From NCBI GenBank assembly GCA_025465155.1, contig JAODNJ010000280.1:1-38753 (forward strand): DNA of 38,753 nucleotides. The letters run 5' to 3'. The DNA comes from Frankiales bacterium. GTDB taxonomy: Bacteria; Actinomycetota; Actinomycetes; Mycobacteriales; Geodermatophilaceae. The notes beneath the pieces were generated by a model, which worked only from the letters and a program-made list of their open reading frames with translations, was not told where the DNA came from and made no database searches. Both the position numbers and the translations under genes were made by a program. Positions 25,257 through 33,551 of this stretch are shown in pieces (position 1 is the first letter of the stretch; each line of letters opens with the position of its first letter).

Positions 25257-26066
25257 ATGACAGCGAGCGCGGTCGTGACCAGACAGGGTGCGACGGTTGA
25301 CATCGTCGGCGTGAGCAAGAGCTTCAACCAACGCTCCGATTCCGCTCGCGTGGTGCTGCGCGATGTGAACCTGACGGTGCGGTCCGGAGAGTTCGTCAGC
25401 ATCGTCGGTGCATCCGGATGCGGCAAGACCACTCTCATCCGGATGGTGGCCGGGCTCGCTCCCTACAGCAGCGGCATGATCCGGGTCGGCGACACCATCG
25501 TCAAGGGCGTCCCGAAACGGCTGGGATTCGTCTTCCAGGACGCGGCGCTCATGCCGTGGCGGACCGTCCGGGCCAACGTCGCGATGGGCCTGAACGAGAC
25601 GGGTGCCCTGCTGAGCAAGGCGGACGCCCGCACGAAGGTGGAGGAGGCGATGGGGCTCGTCGGACTGAGCGCCTTCGCCGACTACTACCCGGGTCAGCTT
25701 TCCGGCGGAATGAAGCAGCGCGCGGGCCTGGCCCGCGCGCTGGTCAGCGAGCCGGACCTCATGCTCATGGACGAGCCGTTCGGGGCACTGGACGCCTTCA
25801 CCCGGCTCCGACTGCAGGAGGAGCTGGCAGCGATCGTCGCCCGCACCACCACGACGACGATGTTCGTGACGCACGACGTCGACGAGGCCGTCTTCCTCTC
25901 GGACCGGATCGTCGTGATGAGCACCTCGCCGGGCACGGTCAAGGACATCATCGAGGTCGACCTGCCCCGTCCCCGACTGCGTCGGGAAGGCCTTCTCGAC
26001 AACCGGCGCGCCGCGGAGCTGCGCGACCAGGTGCTCGGACTCGTCATCGAGGACCAGGCCCGGTAA
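25257..26066 (+). CDS. ABC transporter ATPase, TauB/SsuB type
   Basis: 269 residues. Walker A GASGCGKTT, Q-loop VFQDAALMPWRTV (the MPW motif is typical of the nitrate/sulfonate group), signature LSGGMKQR, Walker B LMLMDEPFGALD and H-loop VTHDVDEAV are all intact. It energises the permease at 23269. It starts at ATG 25257, two bases after the lipoprotein stop. It lacks the C-terminal regulatory domain found in nitrate ATPases. Confidence 0.94.
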   Translation: MTASAVVTRQGATVDIVGVSKSFNQRSDSARVVLRDVNLTVRSGEFVSIVGASGCGKTTLIRMVAGLAPYSSGMIRVGDTIVKGVPKRLGFVFQDAALMPWRTVRANVAMGLNETGALLSKADARTKVEEAMGLVGLSAFADYYPGQLSGGMKQRAGLARALVSEPDLMLMDEPFGALDAFTRLRLQEELAAIVARTTTTTMFVTHDVDEAVFLSDRIVVMSTSPGTVKDIIEVDLPRPRLRREGLLDNRRAAELRDQVLGLVIEDQAR

Positions 26067-26115
26067 CCCTCGCAGCGCATTCCGACGATTCAGTGACGAT
26101 AGAAACGAGGGCAGT

Positions 26116-27063
26116 TTGCGCACCACAGAAGTGAGCTTCTACAGCGAGGGCGCTCGCATCGCCGCGTCCTGGCGGACCCCCGACGAGGTGTCCGGCCCGC
26201 TGCCGACCATCATCCAGGGCCCGGGATGGCTCGGTCTCCGAGACGCCAAGCTCTACCTGCGCTATCACGAGGCGCTGACCGACGCCGGCTTCGGCGTCCT
26301 GGTCATCGACTACCGCGGGTTCGGCGACTCGGAAGGCGACCGCCAGAATCTGTCCTTCCGCGGCCAACTTGACGACCTGCGCAACGGCGTCAGCTACCTG
26401 TGCACACGGGAGGATGTCGACCCGGACCGGATCGGCGTATTCGGCAGCGGCGGAACCGGGGGCGGCAACGCGGTCCTGCTCGCGGCCGCCGACGAGCGGA
26501 TCAAGGCGGCGGTCAGCCAAGTACCGGTTGCCGACGGCGCCGACTGGCTGCACCGGATGCGGTCCGAATACGAATGGCTGGATTTCCTGCGCGCGCTCGA
26601 CGACGACCGGAAAGAACGCGCCGCCACCGGCAAGGGCCGCCTGGTGCATCCGCGCGAGGAGATCATGGTGCCGACCGCCGAGCGGCGCGCCACCTCCGTG
26701 AAGTCCGACGTCGACGGCCGGATCCCGACGGCAGTGTCGCTCGCGGCGGCCGACGAGATCCTCGAGTACCGGCCGATCGAGTCGGCGCGCGGGCTGCGGA
26801 CCCCCCTGATGGTGATCGCGGTCGAAGGCGACGCCACCACGCCGACCGACCACGCCGAAGGGATCTTCGCCGCTGCGAAGGGCCCGCGGACGCTCGTCAT
26901 GCAGCGCAAGACCACCCATTACGCCGCCTACGACCAGTACTGGCAGCTCGTGACCCCCCGGATCGTCGACTGGTTCCGAAGGCATCTCGTGGGCGGTGAC
27001 GTCGACGTCTACAGCAGCACAGAACCGCTGACCACCATCGAGCATCTCGGAGCGCACCAATGA
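26116..27063 (+). CDS. Alpha/beta hydrolase family protein with atypical nucleophile elbow
   Basis: 315 residues, CocE/dienelactone-hydrolase-like fold: QGPGWLGLRD oxyanion region, VLVIDYRGFGDSEGD strand, and the elbow RIGVFGSGGTGGGNA at 105-119. Aligned with RIGLWGSSYSGG-type enzymes, the catalytic serine position is G112; S111 or T114 are the nearest hydroxyls (GGTGG would fit GxTxG). An acid (VEGDATTPTD) and the C-terminal histidine (KTTHYAAYD) remain. Either the nucleophile is threonine, the enzyme uses a non-serine mechanism (lyase or decarboxylase), or it has lost classic activity. Start: TTG at 26116 with GAGGG just upstream; the next in-frame start, a GTG at 26131, is farther from that site. 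It overlaps the amidohydrolase by ATGA, so the two are coupled. Confidence 0.8.
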   Translation: MRTTEVSFYSEGARIAASWRTPDEVSGPLPTIIQGPGWLGLRDAKLYLRYHEALTDAGFGVLVIDYRGFGDSEGDRQNLSFRGQLDDLRNGVSYLCTREDVDPDRIGVFGSGGTGGGNAVLLAAADERIKAAVSQVPVADGADWLHRMRSEYEWLDFLRALDDDRKERAATGKGRLVHPREEIMVPTAERRATSVKSDVDGRIPTAVSLAAADEILEYRPIESARGLRTPLMVIAVEGDATTPTDHAEGIFAAAKGPRTLVMQRKTTHYAAYDQYWQLVTPRIVDWFRRHLVGGDVDVYSSTEPLTTIEHLGAHQ

Positions 27064-28445
27064 CCGTTGATCGTCGCATCACCGGCGGTACCGTCGTCAC
27101 CCCCACCGGCTCCGTTCAGGCGGACGTCCTGATCTCGGACGGCAAGATCGCCGGCCTGGTCAGCCCGGAGCTCGGCCTCGCGGCGGACGCTCCCACGATC
27201 GACGCCACGGGCAAGCTCGTGCTGCCGGGGATGGTGGACGTGCACGTCCACACCCGCGAGCCCGGGTACACGCACAAAGAGGACATCCTGACGACGACAC
27301 AGCAGGCGGCCGTCGGCGGCGTCACGACCATCTTCGGCATGCCCAACCTGGCGCCGCCGACGACGACGCTCGACAGCCTGAACGACGTCTTCGAGCTTTA
27401 CCGGGAGAAGTCGATCGTCGACTGGAACCACAATCCGGCGGCCACGGACCCGGCCGAGGTCGAGAAGATGGGCCGGACGGACATCCGGGCGTTCAAGATC
27501 TACATGGTGGTCGACACCGGCCGGACGTACCCGCACCCGGCCGGAACGGGCATGCACGACCACGGCCACCTGCTGCAGATGATGGACATCATCGCGACGA
27601 CCGACAAGCGGTTCATCATCCACCCGCACGACCAGGCACTGATGGACTACATCGAGGGCGGATATCTCTCTCGCGGCGAGAACACCCCTGCCGGTTACGC
27701 ATCGGCGTACGCCGCCCGTGAGGGCGTCATCTGGGACACGGCGATCGACCTCATCCTGCGGTTGGCGGAGGCGTCGGGGTGCCCCATCCACATCGCGCAC
27801 ATGCAGACCCGCCGGTCGATCGAGGCGGTGCGGCAGGCAAAGGCACGCGGCGTGGATGTCACCTGCGAGGTCAACCACTGGGCGCTGTTCCTGTCGACGT
27901 GGCACGACGTCGAAACGCTCGGCCCGTACGCGCTGTCCTACTGGGTTCCCGACGACGCGCGCGAGGCGGTCTGGGAGGGCCTCAACGACGGCACGATCGA
28001 CATGATCTCCTCCGACCACGCGCCGCACACCCGTGAAGAGAAGGAGGTCGGCTGGACCCAGATGTGGAGTTCGCACACCGGGACTCCTGGCATCCAGTAC
28101 TACTACCCTCTTCTGCTCGACGCGGTGAAACGGGGCAAGCTGAGTCTCGAGCGCGCCGTGGATGCGGCCGCGCATCAGCCGGCGAAGGCGTTCGCCCTGA
28201 ACACCAAGGGCCGGATCGCCGTCGGCTACGACGCCGATCTGGTGGTCGCCGATCCGGAGCACTCCTGGACGATCACGAATGACGGGGTGCTCTCCAAGAT
28301 CGGCTGGACACCGTACGACGGCCGCCCGGTGAGCTGTTTCCTCGACGCCACGCTGGTCCGTGGCGAGCCGGTCGCGCTCCATGGCGACGTCGTCGGCAAG
28401 CCCGGACAGGGCCGCATGGCCACCGCCCAGACCCTTTCCCACTAA
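27060..28445 (+). CDS. Cyclic amidohydrolase (dihydroorotase/allantoinase/dihydropyrimidinase family)
   Basis: 461 residues, amidohydrolase superfamily type I. Metal ligands: H62 and H64 in DVHVHTREPG, carboxylated lysine K146 in AFKIYM, H188/H190 in IIHPHDQ, H244/H247 in IHIAHMQT, and D319 in SSDHAPHT (H320 and H323 follow). These are the binuclear-zinc set of enzymes that open cyclic amides such as dihydroorotate, allantoin, hydantoin or dihydropyrimidines. The TREPG motif is closer to dihydroorotase/allantoinase than to hydantoinase. No pyr genes are nearby, so it is not the housekeeping pyrimidine enzyme. It starts at ATG 27060 in a 4-base overlap with the hydrolase and is probably the ring-opening step of the pathway. 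Confidence 0.88.
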   Translation: MTVDRRITGGTVVTPTGSVQADVLISDGKIAGLVSPELGLAADAPTIDATGKLVLPGMVDVHVHTREPGYTHKEDILTTTQQAAVGGVTTIFGMPNLAPPTTTLDSLNDVFELYREKSIVDWNHNPAATDPAEVEKMGRTDIRAFKIYMVVDTGRTYPHPAGTGMHDHGHLLQMMDIIATTDKRFIIHPHDQALMDYIEGGYLSRGENTPAGYASAYAAREGVIWDTAIDLILRLAEASGCPIHIAHMQTRRSIEAVRQAKARGVDVTCEVNHWALFLSTWHDVETLGPYALSYWVPDDAREAVWEGLNDGTIDMISSDHAPHTREEKEVGWTQMWSSHTGTPGIQYYYPLLLDAVKRGKLSLERAVDAAAHQPAKAFALNTKGRIAVGYDADLVVADPEHSWTITNDGVLSKIGWTPYDGRPVSCFLDATLVRGEPVALHGDVVGKPGQGRMATAQTLSH

Positions 28446-28454
28446 GGAGACCCG

Positions 28455-29435
28455 ATGACCAAGTACGGGTTGCTGTTGCCGCACTTCGGCGAGCATGCCG
28501 ACCGTGACAAATTGCTCGAGGGTGCGAAGCGAGCCGAGGAGCTCGGTTTCGACTCGGTCTGGGTCCGTGACCACCTGGTGTTCGAGCCACACGGCGAAAT
28601 GGAAAAACCGAACCGGACCTTCTACGACGCTCTGACGACGCTCACGGCCATCGGCGCGGTGACGAAGAACATCGAGCTCGGCACGGGGTCGCTGATTCCG
28701 TTCCGGCACCCCCTGACCACCGCGTTGATGGCCGGGACGATCACCCAGCTCGTCGGCCCGCGGCTGATCCTCGGGTTCGGCGCCGGCACGTTCGACCACG
28801 AGTTCGACGCCGTCGGCATGGGCGGCCTGGACCGGGTCGAGCTGGTCCGCTCCAACGCGGAGATCTTCCGGAGGGTGATGACGGAGAACGACGTCACGTA
28901 CAAGGACGACTTCTTCGAGTTCAACGACGTGACGATCGAGCCGAAACCGGTCGGCGGCCGGATCCCGTTCTGGTACTGCGGCGCCACGCCGCGGTCGGCC
29001 CGGCTGGCGGTCGAATTCTGCGACGGCTGGATGCCCGGCCGGATCTCGATGGCCACGCTGGAGAAGCGGATCGAGACCATCTCGACGATGTCGGCCGAGC
29101 AGGGCCGCAGCCGGCCGACCATTGCGGTGATTCCGCCGACCTCGATCGAGGCCACCCGTGAGGAGGCCCTGACGCACGTCAACATTCCAGGGCTGCTGGC
29201 CTGGGCGAACAAGGCGAAGTTCGCCGTCCGTCCGCCGTCAGGACAGTTCGAGACCGTCGAGGACCTCGAAGGCCAGCTGATCGTCGGCAATCCCGATGAC
29301 GCCGTCATCGAATGCAAGAAGTTCGAGGCCGTCGGCGTCGAGCACCTGGTGTTCGACTTCCGATTCAAGTTCGACCGCTGGTTCGAGCAGATCGAACTGC
29401 TCGGCTCCGACGTGCTGCCCAAGCTGCGGTCCTAG
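28455..29435 (+). CDS. LLM class F420-dependent oxidoreductase (second)
   Basis: 326 residues, luciferase-like barrel distinct from the gene at 22197. Blocks: LLLPHFGEHADRDKLL, LGFDSVWVRDHLVFEPHG, IELGTGSLIPFRHPL, LILGFGAGTFDHEF, PFWYCGATPRSARLAVEFCDGWMPGR. It resembles F420-dependent reductases and dehydrogenases of actinomycetes; an FMN monooxygenase of the same fold cannot be excluded. The start is ATG at 28455 with AAGGAG upstream, 9 bases after the amidohydrolase stop. Placed between the amidohydrolase and the molybdenum hydroxylase, it likely reduces or oxidises a ring intermediate. Confidence 0.85.
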   Translation: MTKYGLLLPHFGEHADRDKLLEGAKRAEELGFDSVWVRDHLVFEPHGEMEKPNRTFYDALTTLTAIGAVTKNIELGTGSLIPFRHPLTTALMAGTITQLVGPRLILGFGAGTFDHEFDAVGMGGLDRVELVRSNAEIFRRVMTENDVTYKDDFFEFNDVTIEPKPVGGRIPFWYCGATPRSARLAVEFCDGWMPGRISMATLEKRIETISTMSAEQGRSRPTIAVIPPTSIEATREEALTHVNIPGLLAWANKAKFAVRPPSGQFETVEDLEGQLIVGNPDDAVIECKKFEAVGVEHLVFDFRFKFDRWFEQIELLGSDVLPKLRS

Positions 29436-29463
29436 CCACCCCGGCGATTCCCGAGGAGACATC

Positions 29464-29925
29464 GTGCCGAGCGTCACCTTCAGCCGCGAGCTGCCCGTCA
29501 GCTCCGACCCGGCGGCCTGCTGGAAAGTCCTGACCGACGTCCGGCGACTGGTCGACTGGGTGTCCATCCTCGACGAGGCGCAGGAGCTCGCCCCGCTCGA
29601 GAGGTACACCGCGGTTCTCATGGACCGGCTGGGCCCGTTCAAGCTCCGCGCGGACCTGGACATCACCGTCTCCGACGTGGCCGAGGGGCAGCGGATCCGG
29701 GTGCACGCCGAGGGTGAGGACCGGCAGGTCTCCTCGCGGATCGTGGTCGACGCGGTGCTGACGCTCGCCGAGGTGGCGGGCGGCGGCACAGTGGTCGCCG
29801 CCGAGGGCACCTACGAGGTGAGCGGACGGGTGGCCACGATGGGCTCGGGGATGATCCGGCAGAAGGCGGCGAAGATCCTGGACGAGTTCTTCGGCCGCGC
29901 GGCTGCCGAGCTGGGCGGCCGGTAG
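29464..29925 (+). CDS. CoxG-like SRPBCC protein
   Basis: 153 residues, START/SRPBCC fold of the CoxG type: FSRELPVSSDPAACWKVLTDV, VLMDRLGPFKLRADLDITV, a glycine-rich EGTYEVSGRVATMGSGMIRQKAAKILDEFF end (positions ~118-146). CoxG genes accompany molybdenum hydroxylases such as CO dehydrogenase and may help membrane attachment or maturation; the molecular role is only partly known. Start: GTG at 29464 with GAGGAG five bases upstream. The FAD subunit follows immediately after the stop, so the two are translationally linked. Confidence 0.85.
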   Translation: MPSVTFSRELPVSSDPAACWKVLTDVRRLVDWVSILDEAQELAPLERYTAVLMDRLGPFKLRADLDITVSDVAEGQRIRVHAEGEDRQVSSRIVVDAVLTLAEVAGGGTVVAAEGTYEVSGRVATMGSGMIRQKAAKILDEFFGRAAAELGGR

Positions 29926-30723
29926 ATGGTCCTACCGCCCTTCGCCCTGCACCGGCCGACCACCACGGCCCAGGCGCTGTCCCTGCTCGCCGAGGACAGC
30001 GTGCCCTACTCCGGCGGCACCGAGCTGCTGCTGGCGATGCGCATGGGGCTGATCCGCCCGACCGCCCTGGTCGACCTCAAGCGGATCCCGGAGATGCAGG
30101 AGATCCGGACCGACCGCTCGCGGCTGCTGATCGGGGCCGGGGTCAGCCACGACCGCCTGGCCACCGACCCGCTCGTCGAGCAGCACGCGCGGCTGCTCGC
30201 CGCCGCCGAGCGGGAAGTGGGGAATGCACGGGTCCGCGCGCAGGGGAGCATCGGCGGCAACATCTGCTTCGGCGAGCCCCGCTCGGACGTGGCGACCGTC
30301 CTCATCGCGCTGGAGGCCGAGCTGGGCCTGGCGAACTCGGCCGGTGAACGGTCGGTCCCGGCCGAGGAGTTCTTCCTCGGCCCGTACTGGACCGCGCGGG
30401 ACGCCACCGAGCTGCTGACCGCCATCTCGATCCCCCTGCCCTGCGCGGAAGGGGTCTACCTGAAGTTCCAGACCGTGGAGCGACCGACGGTCGCCGTCGC
30501 CGCGGTCCGCCGTCCCGGCGGCGACTACCGGGTCGTCGTGGGGGCCGTCGGTGAGGTGCCGGTCTGGGCGGACTACCCGGGCGTCGGGGAGGTCGACCCG
30601 GTCGACCTGGTCGGCCGTACCTCGCCGGTGAGCGACCTGACCGGCAGCGAGCGGTACAAGCGACACGTCACCGAGGTGTACATCCGCCGCGCGGCGGAGC
30701 TACTAGCGGAAAGCGAACGATGA
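29926..30723 (+). CDS. Molybdenum hydroxylase FAD-binding subunit (CoxM/XdhB-like)
   Basis: 265 residues. The FAD pyrophosphate-binding motif YSGGTELLLAM is at ~26-36 and GSIGGNICFGEPRSD at ~106-120, followed by the CO_deh_flav_C domain. This subunit passes electrons from the 2Fe-2S protein to an acceptor. The start is ATG directly after the CoxG stop (TAGATG). It ends in a 4-base overlap with the iron-sulfur subunit. The order M-S-L equals that of cox operons. Confidence 0.92.
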   Translation: MVLPPFALHRPTTTAQALSLLAEDSVPYSGGTELLLAMRMGLIRPTALVDLKRIPEMQEIRTDRSRLLIGAGVSHDRLATDPLVEQHARLLAAAEREVGNARVRAQGSIGGNICFGEPRSDVATVLIALEAELGLANSAGERSVPAEEFFLGPYWTARDATELLTAISIPLPCAEGVYLKFQTVERPTVAVAAVRRPGGDYRVVVGAVGEVPVWADYPGVGEVDPVDLVGRTSPVSDLTGSERYKRHVTEVYIRRAAELLAESER

Positions 30724-31226
30724 CGGCAGCACAACCGGCAACGGGACACGACCACGTCGTCGTCGCCGCTGACGTGAACGGTGTGTCGGTGACCGAGCCG
30801 GTGCCCACCCGGTGGACGCTGGCCCAGTTCCTGCGCGACAGGCTGGGCCTGACCGGCACCAAGGTCAGCTGCGAGCTGCAGGTGTGCGGCGCCTGCTCGG
30901 TCCTTGTGGACGGCGCGCCGGTCAGCGCGTGCACCTACCTGGCTGCCGACATCGACGGCCGGCGGGTGCAGACCGTCGAAGGGCTTGCTGCACGCGACCA
31001 GCTGCACCCGCTCCAGCGGTCGTTCGTCGAGCACTTCGCGTTGCAGTGCGGCTTCTGCACGCCGGGTTTCCTGATGATGGCCAAGGCGTTGCTCGACCGG
31101 AACCCCGACCCGACCGAGGACGAGGTCAAGGAATACCTGGACGGCAACATCTGCCGGTGCACCGGGTACGAACCGATCGTCGCCGCGGTGCTGGACGCGG
31201 CCAAGCGGATGCGGGGGCAGGCGTGA
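30720..31226 (+). CDS. Molybdenum hydroxylase 2Fe-2S subunit (CoxS/XdhC-type small subunit)
   Basis: 168 residues. The plant-ferredoxin-type cluster is bound by C51, C56, C59 and C71 (SCELQVCGACSVLV). The C-terminal cluster is bound by C110, C113, C145 and C147 (LQCGFCTPGF, GNICRCTGY). All eight cysteines are present. It carries electrons between the Mo site and FAD. The N-terminus is ~15 residues longer than in most small subunits. Starts at ATG 30720 (ATGA overlap) and ends in a GTGA overlap with the large subunit. Confidence 0.94.
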   Translation: MTAAQPATGHDHVVVAADVNGVSVTEPVPTRWTLAQFLRDRLGLTGTKVSCELQVCGACSVLVDGAPVSACTYLAADIDGRRVQTVEGLAARDQLHPLQRSFVEHFALQCGFCTPGFLMMAKALLDRNPDPTEDEVKEYLDGNICRCTGYEPIVAAVLDAAKRMRGQA

Positions 31227-33535
31227 GCGTGGAACGGCGCCGGGTCGCCGGGCAGGCCGTCCAGCGGCGAGACCTGTTCGAGAAGGTGACCGGCGCGGCC
31301 ACCTACACCGTCGACGTCACCCCGCCCGGCTGCCTGCACGCCAAGGTGGTCCGGTCTTCACGGGCGCACGCCCGGATCCTGGGGATCGAGACGTCCGCCG
31401 CGCTGGCGGTCCCGGGCGTCATCGCGGTCGTGACGGCCAGCGACCTGGCGGCCCTCTTCCCGCGCTTCGGCCACATCATCCCCGACCACGCGATCCTGGC
31501 GATGGAGAAGGTGCGCTACTACGGCGAGCCGGTCGCGCTGGTCGTCGCCGAGAACATCGTGGCGGCCAGCGACGGCGCCGAGGCGGTCCAGGTCCGGTAC
31601 GAGGACCTGCCGGCGGCCATGGACGCCGAGGCCGCGCTGGCGCCGGACGCGCCGATCCTGCACGACGACGACTACGGCGCCAGCGGCGACGAGTCCTTCT
31701 CCGAGATGGCTGCGACTCCCGGGCTGCCCGACCACGGCGACAGCCCACCGCGCACCAACGTGGCGCACACGGTGGACCTGTCGTGGGGCGACGTCGACGC
31801 GGCCCTCGCGCAGGCACACATCGTTGTCGAGAACCGCGTGCACTACCCGATGCTCTACGCGTACGCGATGGAGCCGTACAACGCGGTCGCGTCCTTCACC
31901 GAGGACTCCCTGCACGTGGTGAGCAGCGCCCAGCACCCGTTCATGGTGCGCACCGACCTGGCCCGCATCTTCTCGCTCCCCCTGTCCCGCGTCCGGGTGC
32001 AGGTGCCGTACCTGGGCGGCGGCTACGGCTCCAAGTCCTACACGAAGATCGAGCCGTTGGCCGCGGTCGGGGCGTGGGTGGTCCGCCAGCCGGTCAAGCT
32101 GGTGCTCGACGTGGAAGAGGCGATCTACACCACGCGCGCGGACTCGGCGGCCATCACCGTGCGCAGCGGCTTCGACGCCGAGGGACGCATCCTGGCGCGC
32201 GCGTTCGACATCGTCCTCGACTCGGGCGCCTATGCCGACAACAGCCCCTTGGTGCTGGCCAAAGCGGTGAACCGGTGCTTCGGCCCCTACCGCGTGCCGA
32301 ATCTGAGGGTTCGCGGGCGCAGTGTCTACACGAACACGTCCCCCGCATCGTCGTACCGCGGGTTCGGCGCGCCGCAGGGGGCGCTGGCCGGCGAGACGAA
32401 CCTGGACCGGGCGGCCGCGCAGCTGGGCATCGATCCGGTTGAGATCCGGCGGCGCAATCTGGTGCCGCCCGGCGGGGAGATCCTGCCGGGCAAGCGGGGG
32501 ATCGACGCCGACCTGCCGGCGGACCTCGAGCTGGTGGCCGAGTCACTGCAGCGGGACGCCCGGACGGTCCCGGGGCACGGGATCGGCGTCGCCTGCACGG
32601 CCTCCGACGCCGGCGCGTACCCGATCTCCACCGCGATCGTCCGGGTGCAGACCGACGGCTCGGTGACCGTCCTGAGCGGATCGACCGAGATGGGTCAGGG
32701 CAGCCGCTCGGTGCTCGCCCAGCTGGTCGCCGAGGAGCTCGGCGTCCCGATCGAGGCGGTGGACGTCGTGCAATCGGACACCGCGATGAGTTCCTACGAG
32801 CGCACGACCGGGGCGAGCCGGACAACCACGCTGGTTGGGCTGGCCGTACAGCGCGCGTGTGCCGACGCCCGGGCGAAGTTGACCGAGATGGCCGCCGAGA
32901 TCGAGCAGTGCCCGCCGGAGTCCCTCGCCCAGGGCGACGGAGTTCTGGAATCCGCGGACGGGCGGAAGCTCGCGTTCGGGGACATCATCTCGCGCTGGTT
33001 CGGCGGCGACGCCGGCGAGGTGACCGGTGTCGGGACGCTGCGCCGCGACGGGCGGACCCAGAAGATGCCGCCGTTCTGGGAAGTCGGGATGGTCGGCGTC
33101 GAGGTCGGGATCGACCCGGAGACCGGGGTCGTACGCGTCGATCAACTGGTCACCGTGGCCGACGTCGGCTTCGCCTTCAACCCGAAGGCCGTCGAGGGCC
33201 AGGATCTCGGCGCGGCCACCCAGGGTTTGGGCGGCGCGCTGTTCGAGGAGCTGGTCTATGACGGCCCGCAACTGGTCAACCCGAACATGGTGGAGTACCG
33301 CGTCCCCCGGATGACCGACCTCGCCGACAAGATCGAGTCGATCGTGGTCGAGCGCGGCGACGGGGTCGGCCCGTACGGCGCCAAGGGCGGTGGAGAGGGC
33401 GCCCTCAACCCGATGGGGGCCGCCGTCGCGAACGCTGTCGCGATGGCGACCGGCAAGTGGCCGAGCCGGCTGCCCCTGACGCCGGAGCGTGTCTGGCGGC
33501 TGGTGAACGACCTGCCGGAGGTCGATGCCGAGTGA
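31223..33535 (+). CDS. Molybdenum hydroxylase large subunit (xanthine dehydrogenase/aldehyde oxidase family)
   Basis: 770 residues, usual length. Mo-cofactor segments: GGGYGSKSY (GGxFGxK type), SSYRGFGAPQ, GSTEMGQGS, and the catalytic glutamate E725 in GAKGGGEGALNP. The loop is SYRGFGAPQ rather than AYRCSFR, so this is not a form-I CO dehydrogenase although subunit order and CoxG are cox-like. It should hydroxylate a carbon next to a ring nitrogen or an aldehyde, using water. Substrate is unknown; a nitrogen heterocycle is suggested by the amidohydrolase. Start: GTG at 31223 in the overlap with the small subunit. No Mo-cofactor insertion gene (xdhC, coxD) is seen in the window. Confidence 0.92.
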   Translation: MSVERRRVAGQAVQRRDLFEKVTGAATYTVDVTPPGCLHAKVVRSSRAHARILGIETSAALAVPGVIAVVTASDLAALFPRFGHIIPDHAILAMEKVRYYGEPVALVVAENIVAASDGAEAVQVRYEDLPAAMDAEAALAPDAPILHDDDYGASGDESFSEMAATPGLPDHGDSPPRTNVAHTVDLSWGDVDAALAQAHIVVENRVHYPMLYAYAMEPYNAVASFTEDSLHVVSSAQHPFMVRTDLARIFSLPLSRVRVQVPYLGGGYGSKSYTKIEPLAAVGAWVVRQPVKLVLDVEEAIYTTRADSAAITVRSGFDAEGRILARAFDIVLDSGAYADNSPLVLAKAVNRCFGPYRVPNLRVRGRSVYTNTSPASSYRGFGAPQGALAGETNLDRAAAQLGIDPVEIRRRNLVPPGGEILPGKRGIDADLPADLELVAESLQRDARTVPGHGIGVACTASDAGAYPISTAIVRVQTDGSVTVLSGSTEMGQGSRSVLAQLVAEELGVPIEAVDVVQSDTAMSSYERTTGASRTTTLVGLAVQRACADARAKLTEMAAEIEQCPPESLAQGDGVLESADGRKLAFGDIISRWFGGDAGEVTGVGTLRRDGRTQKMPPFWEVGMVGVEVGIDPETGVVRVDQLVTVADVGFAFNPKAVEGQDLGAATQGLGGALFEELVYDGPQLVNPNMVEYRVPRMTDLADKIESIVVERGDGVGPYGAKGGGEGALNPMGAAVANAVAMATGKWPSRLPLTPERVWRLVNDLPEVDAE

Positions 33536-33551
33536 CCTCCCAGGCGGCACG

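Noticed and set aside
27009-29177. Long minus-strand open frame (722 codons) opposite the amidohydrolase and second LLM genes
   Set aside because: Arg/Val/His-rich translation with no domain. It mirrors real plus-strand genes with intact motifs, the usual antisense effect of very high third-position GC.
31223-33535. Annotation as aerobic CO dehydrogenase
   Set aside because: The form-I CODH loop AYRCSFR is absent; the loop reads SYRGFGAPQ, as in general xanthine dehydrogenase/aldehyde oxidase proteins.
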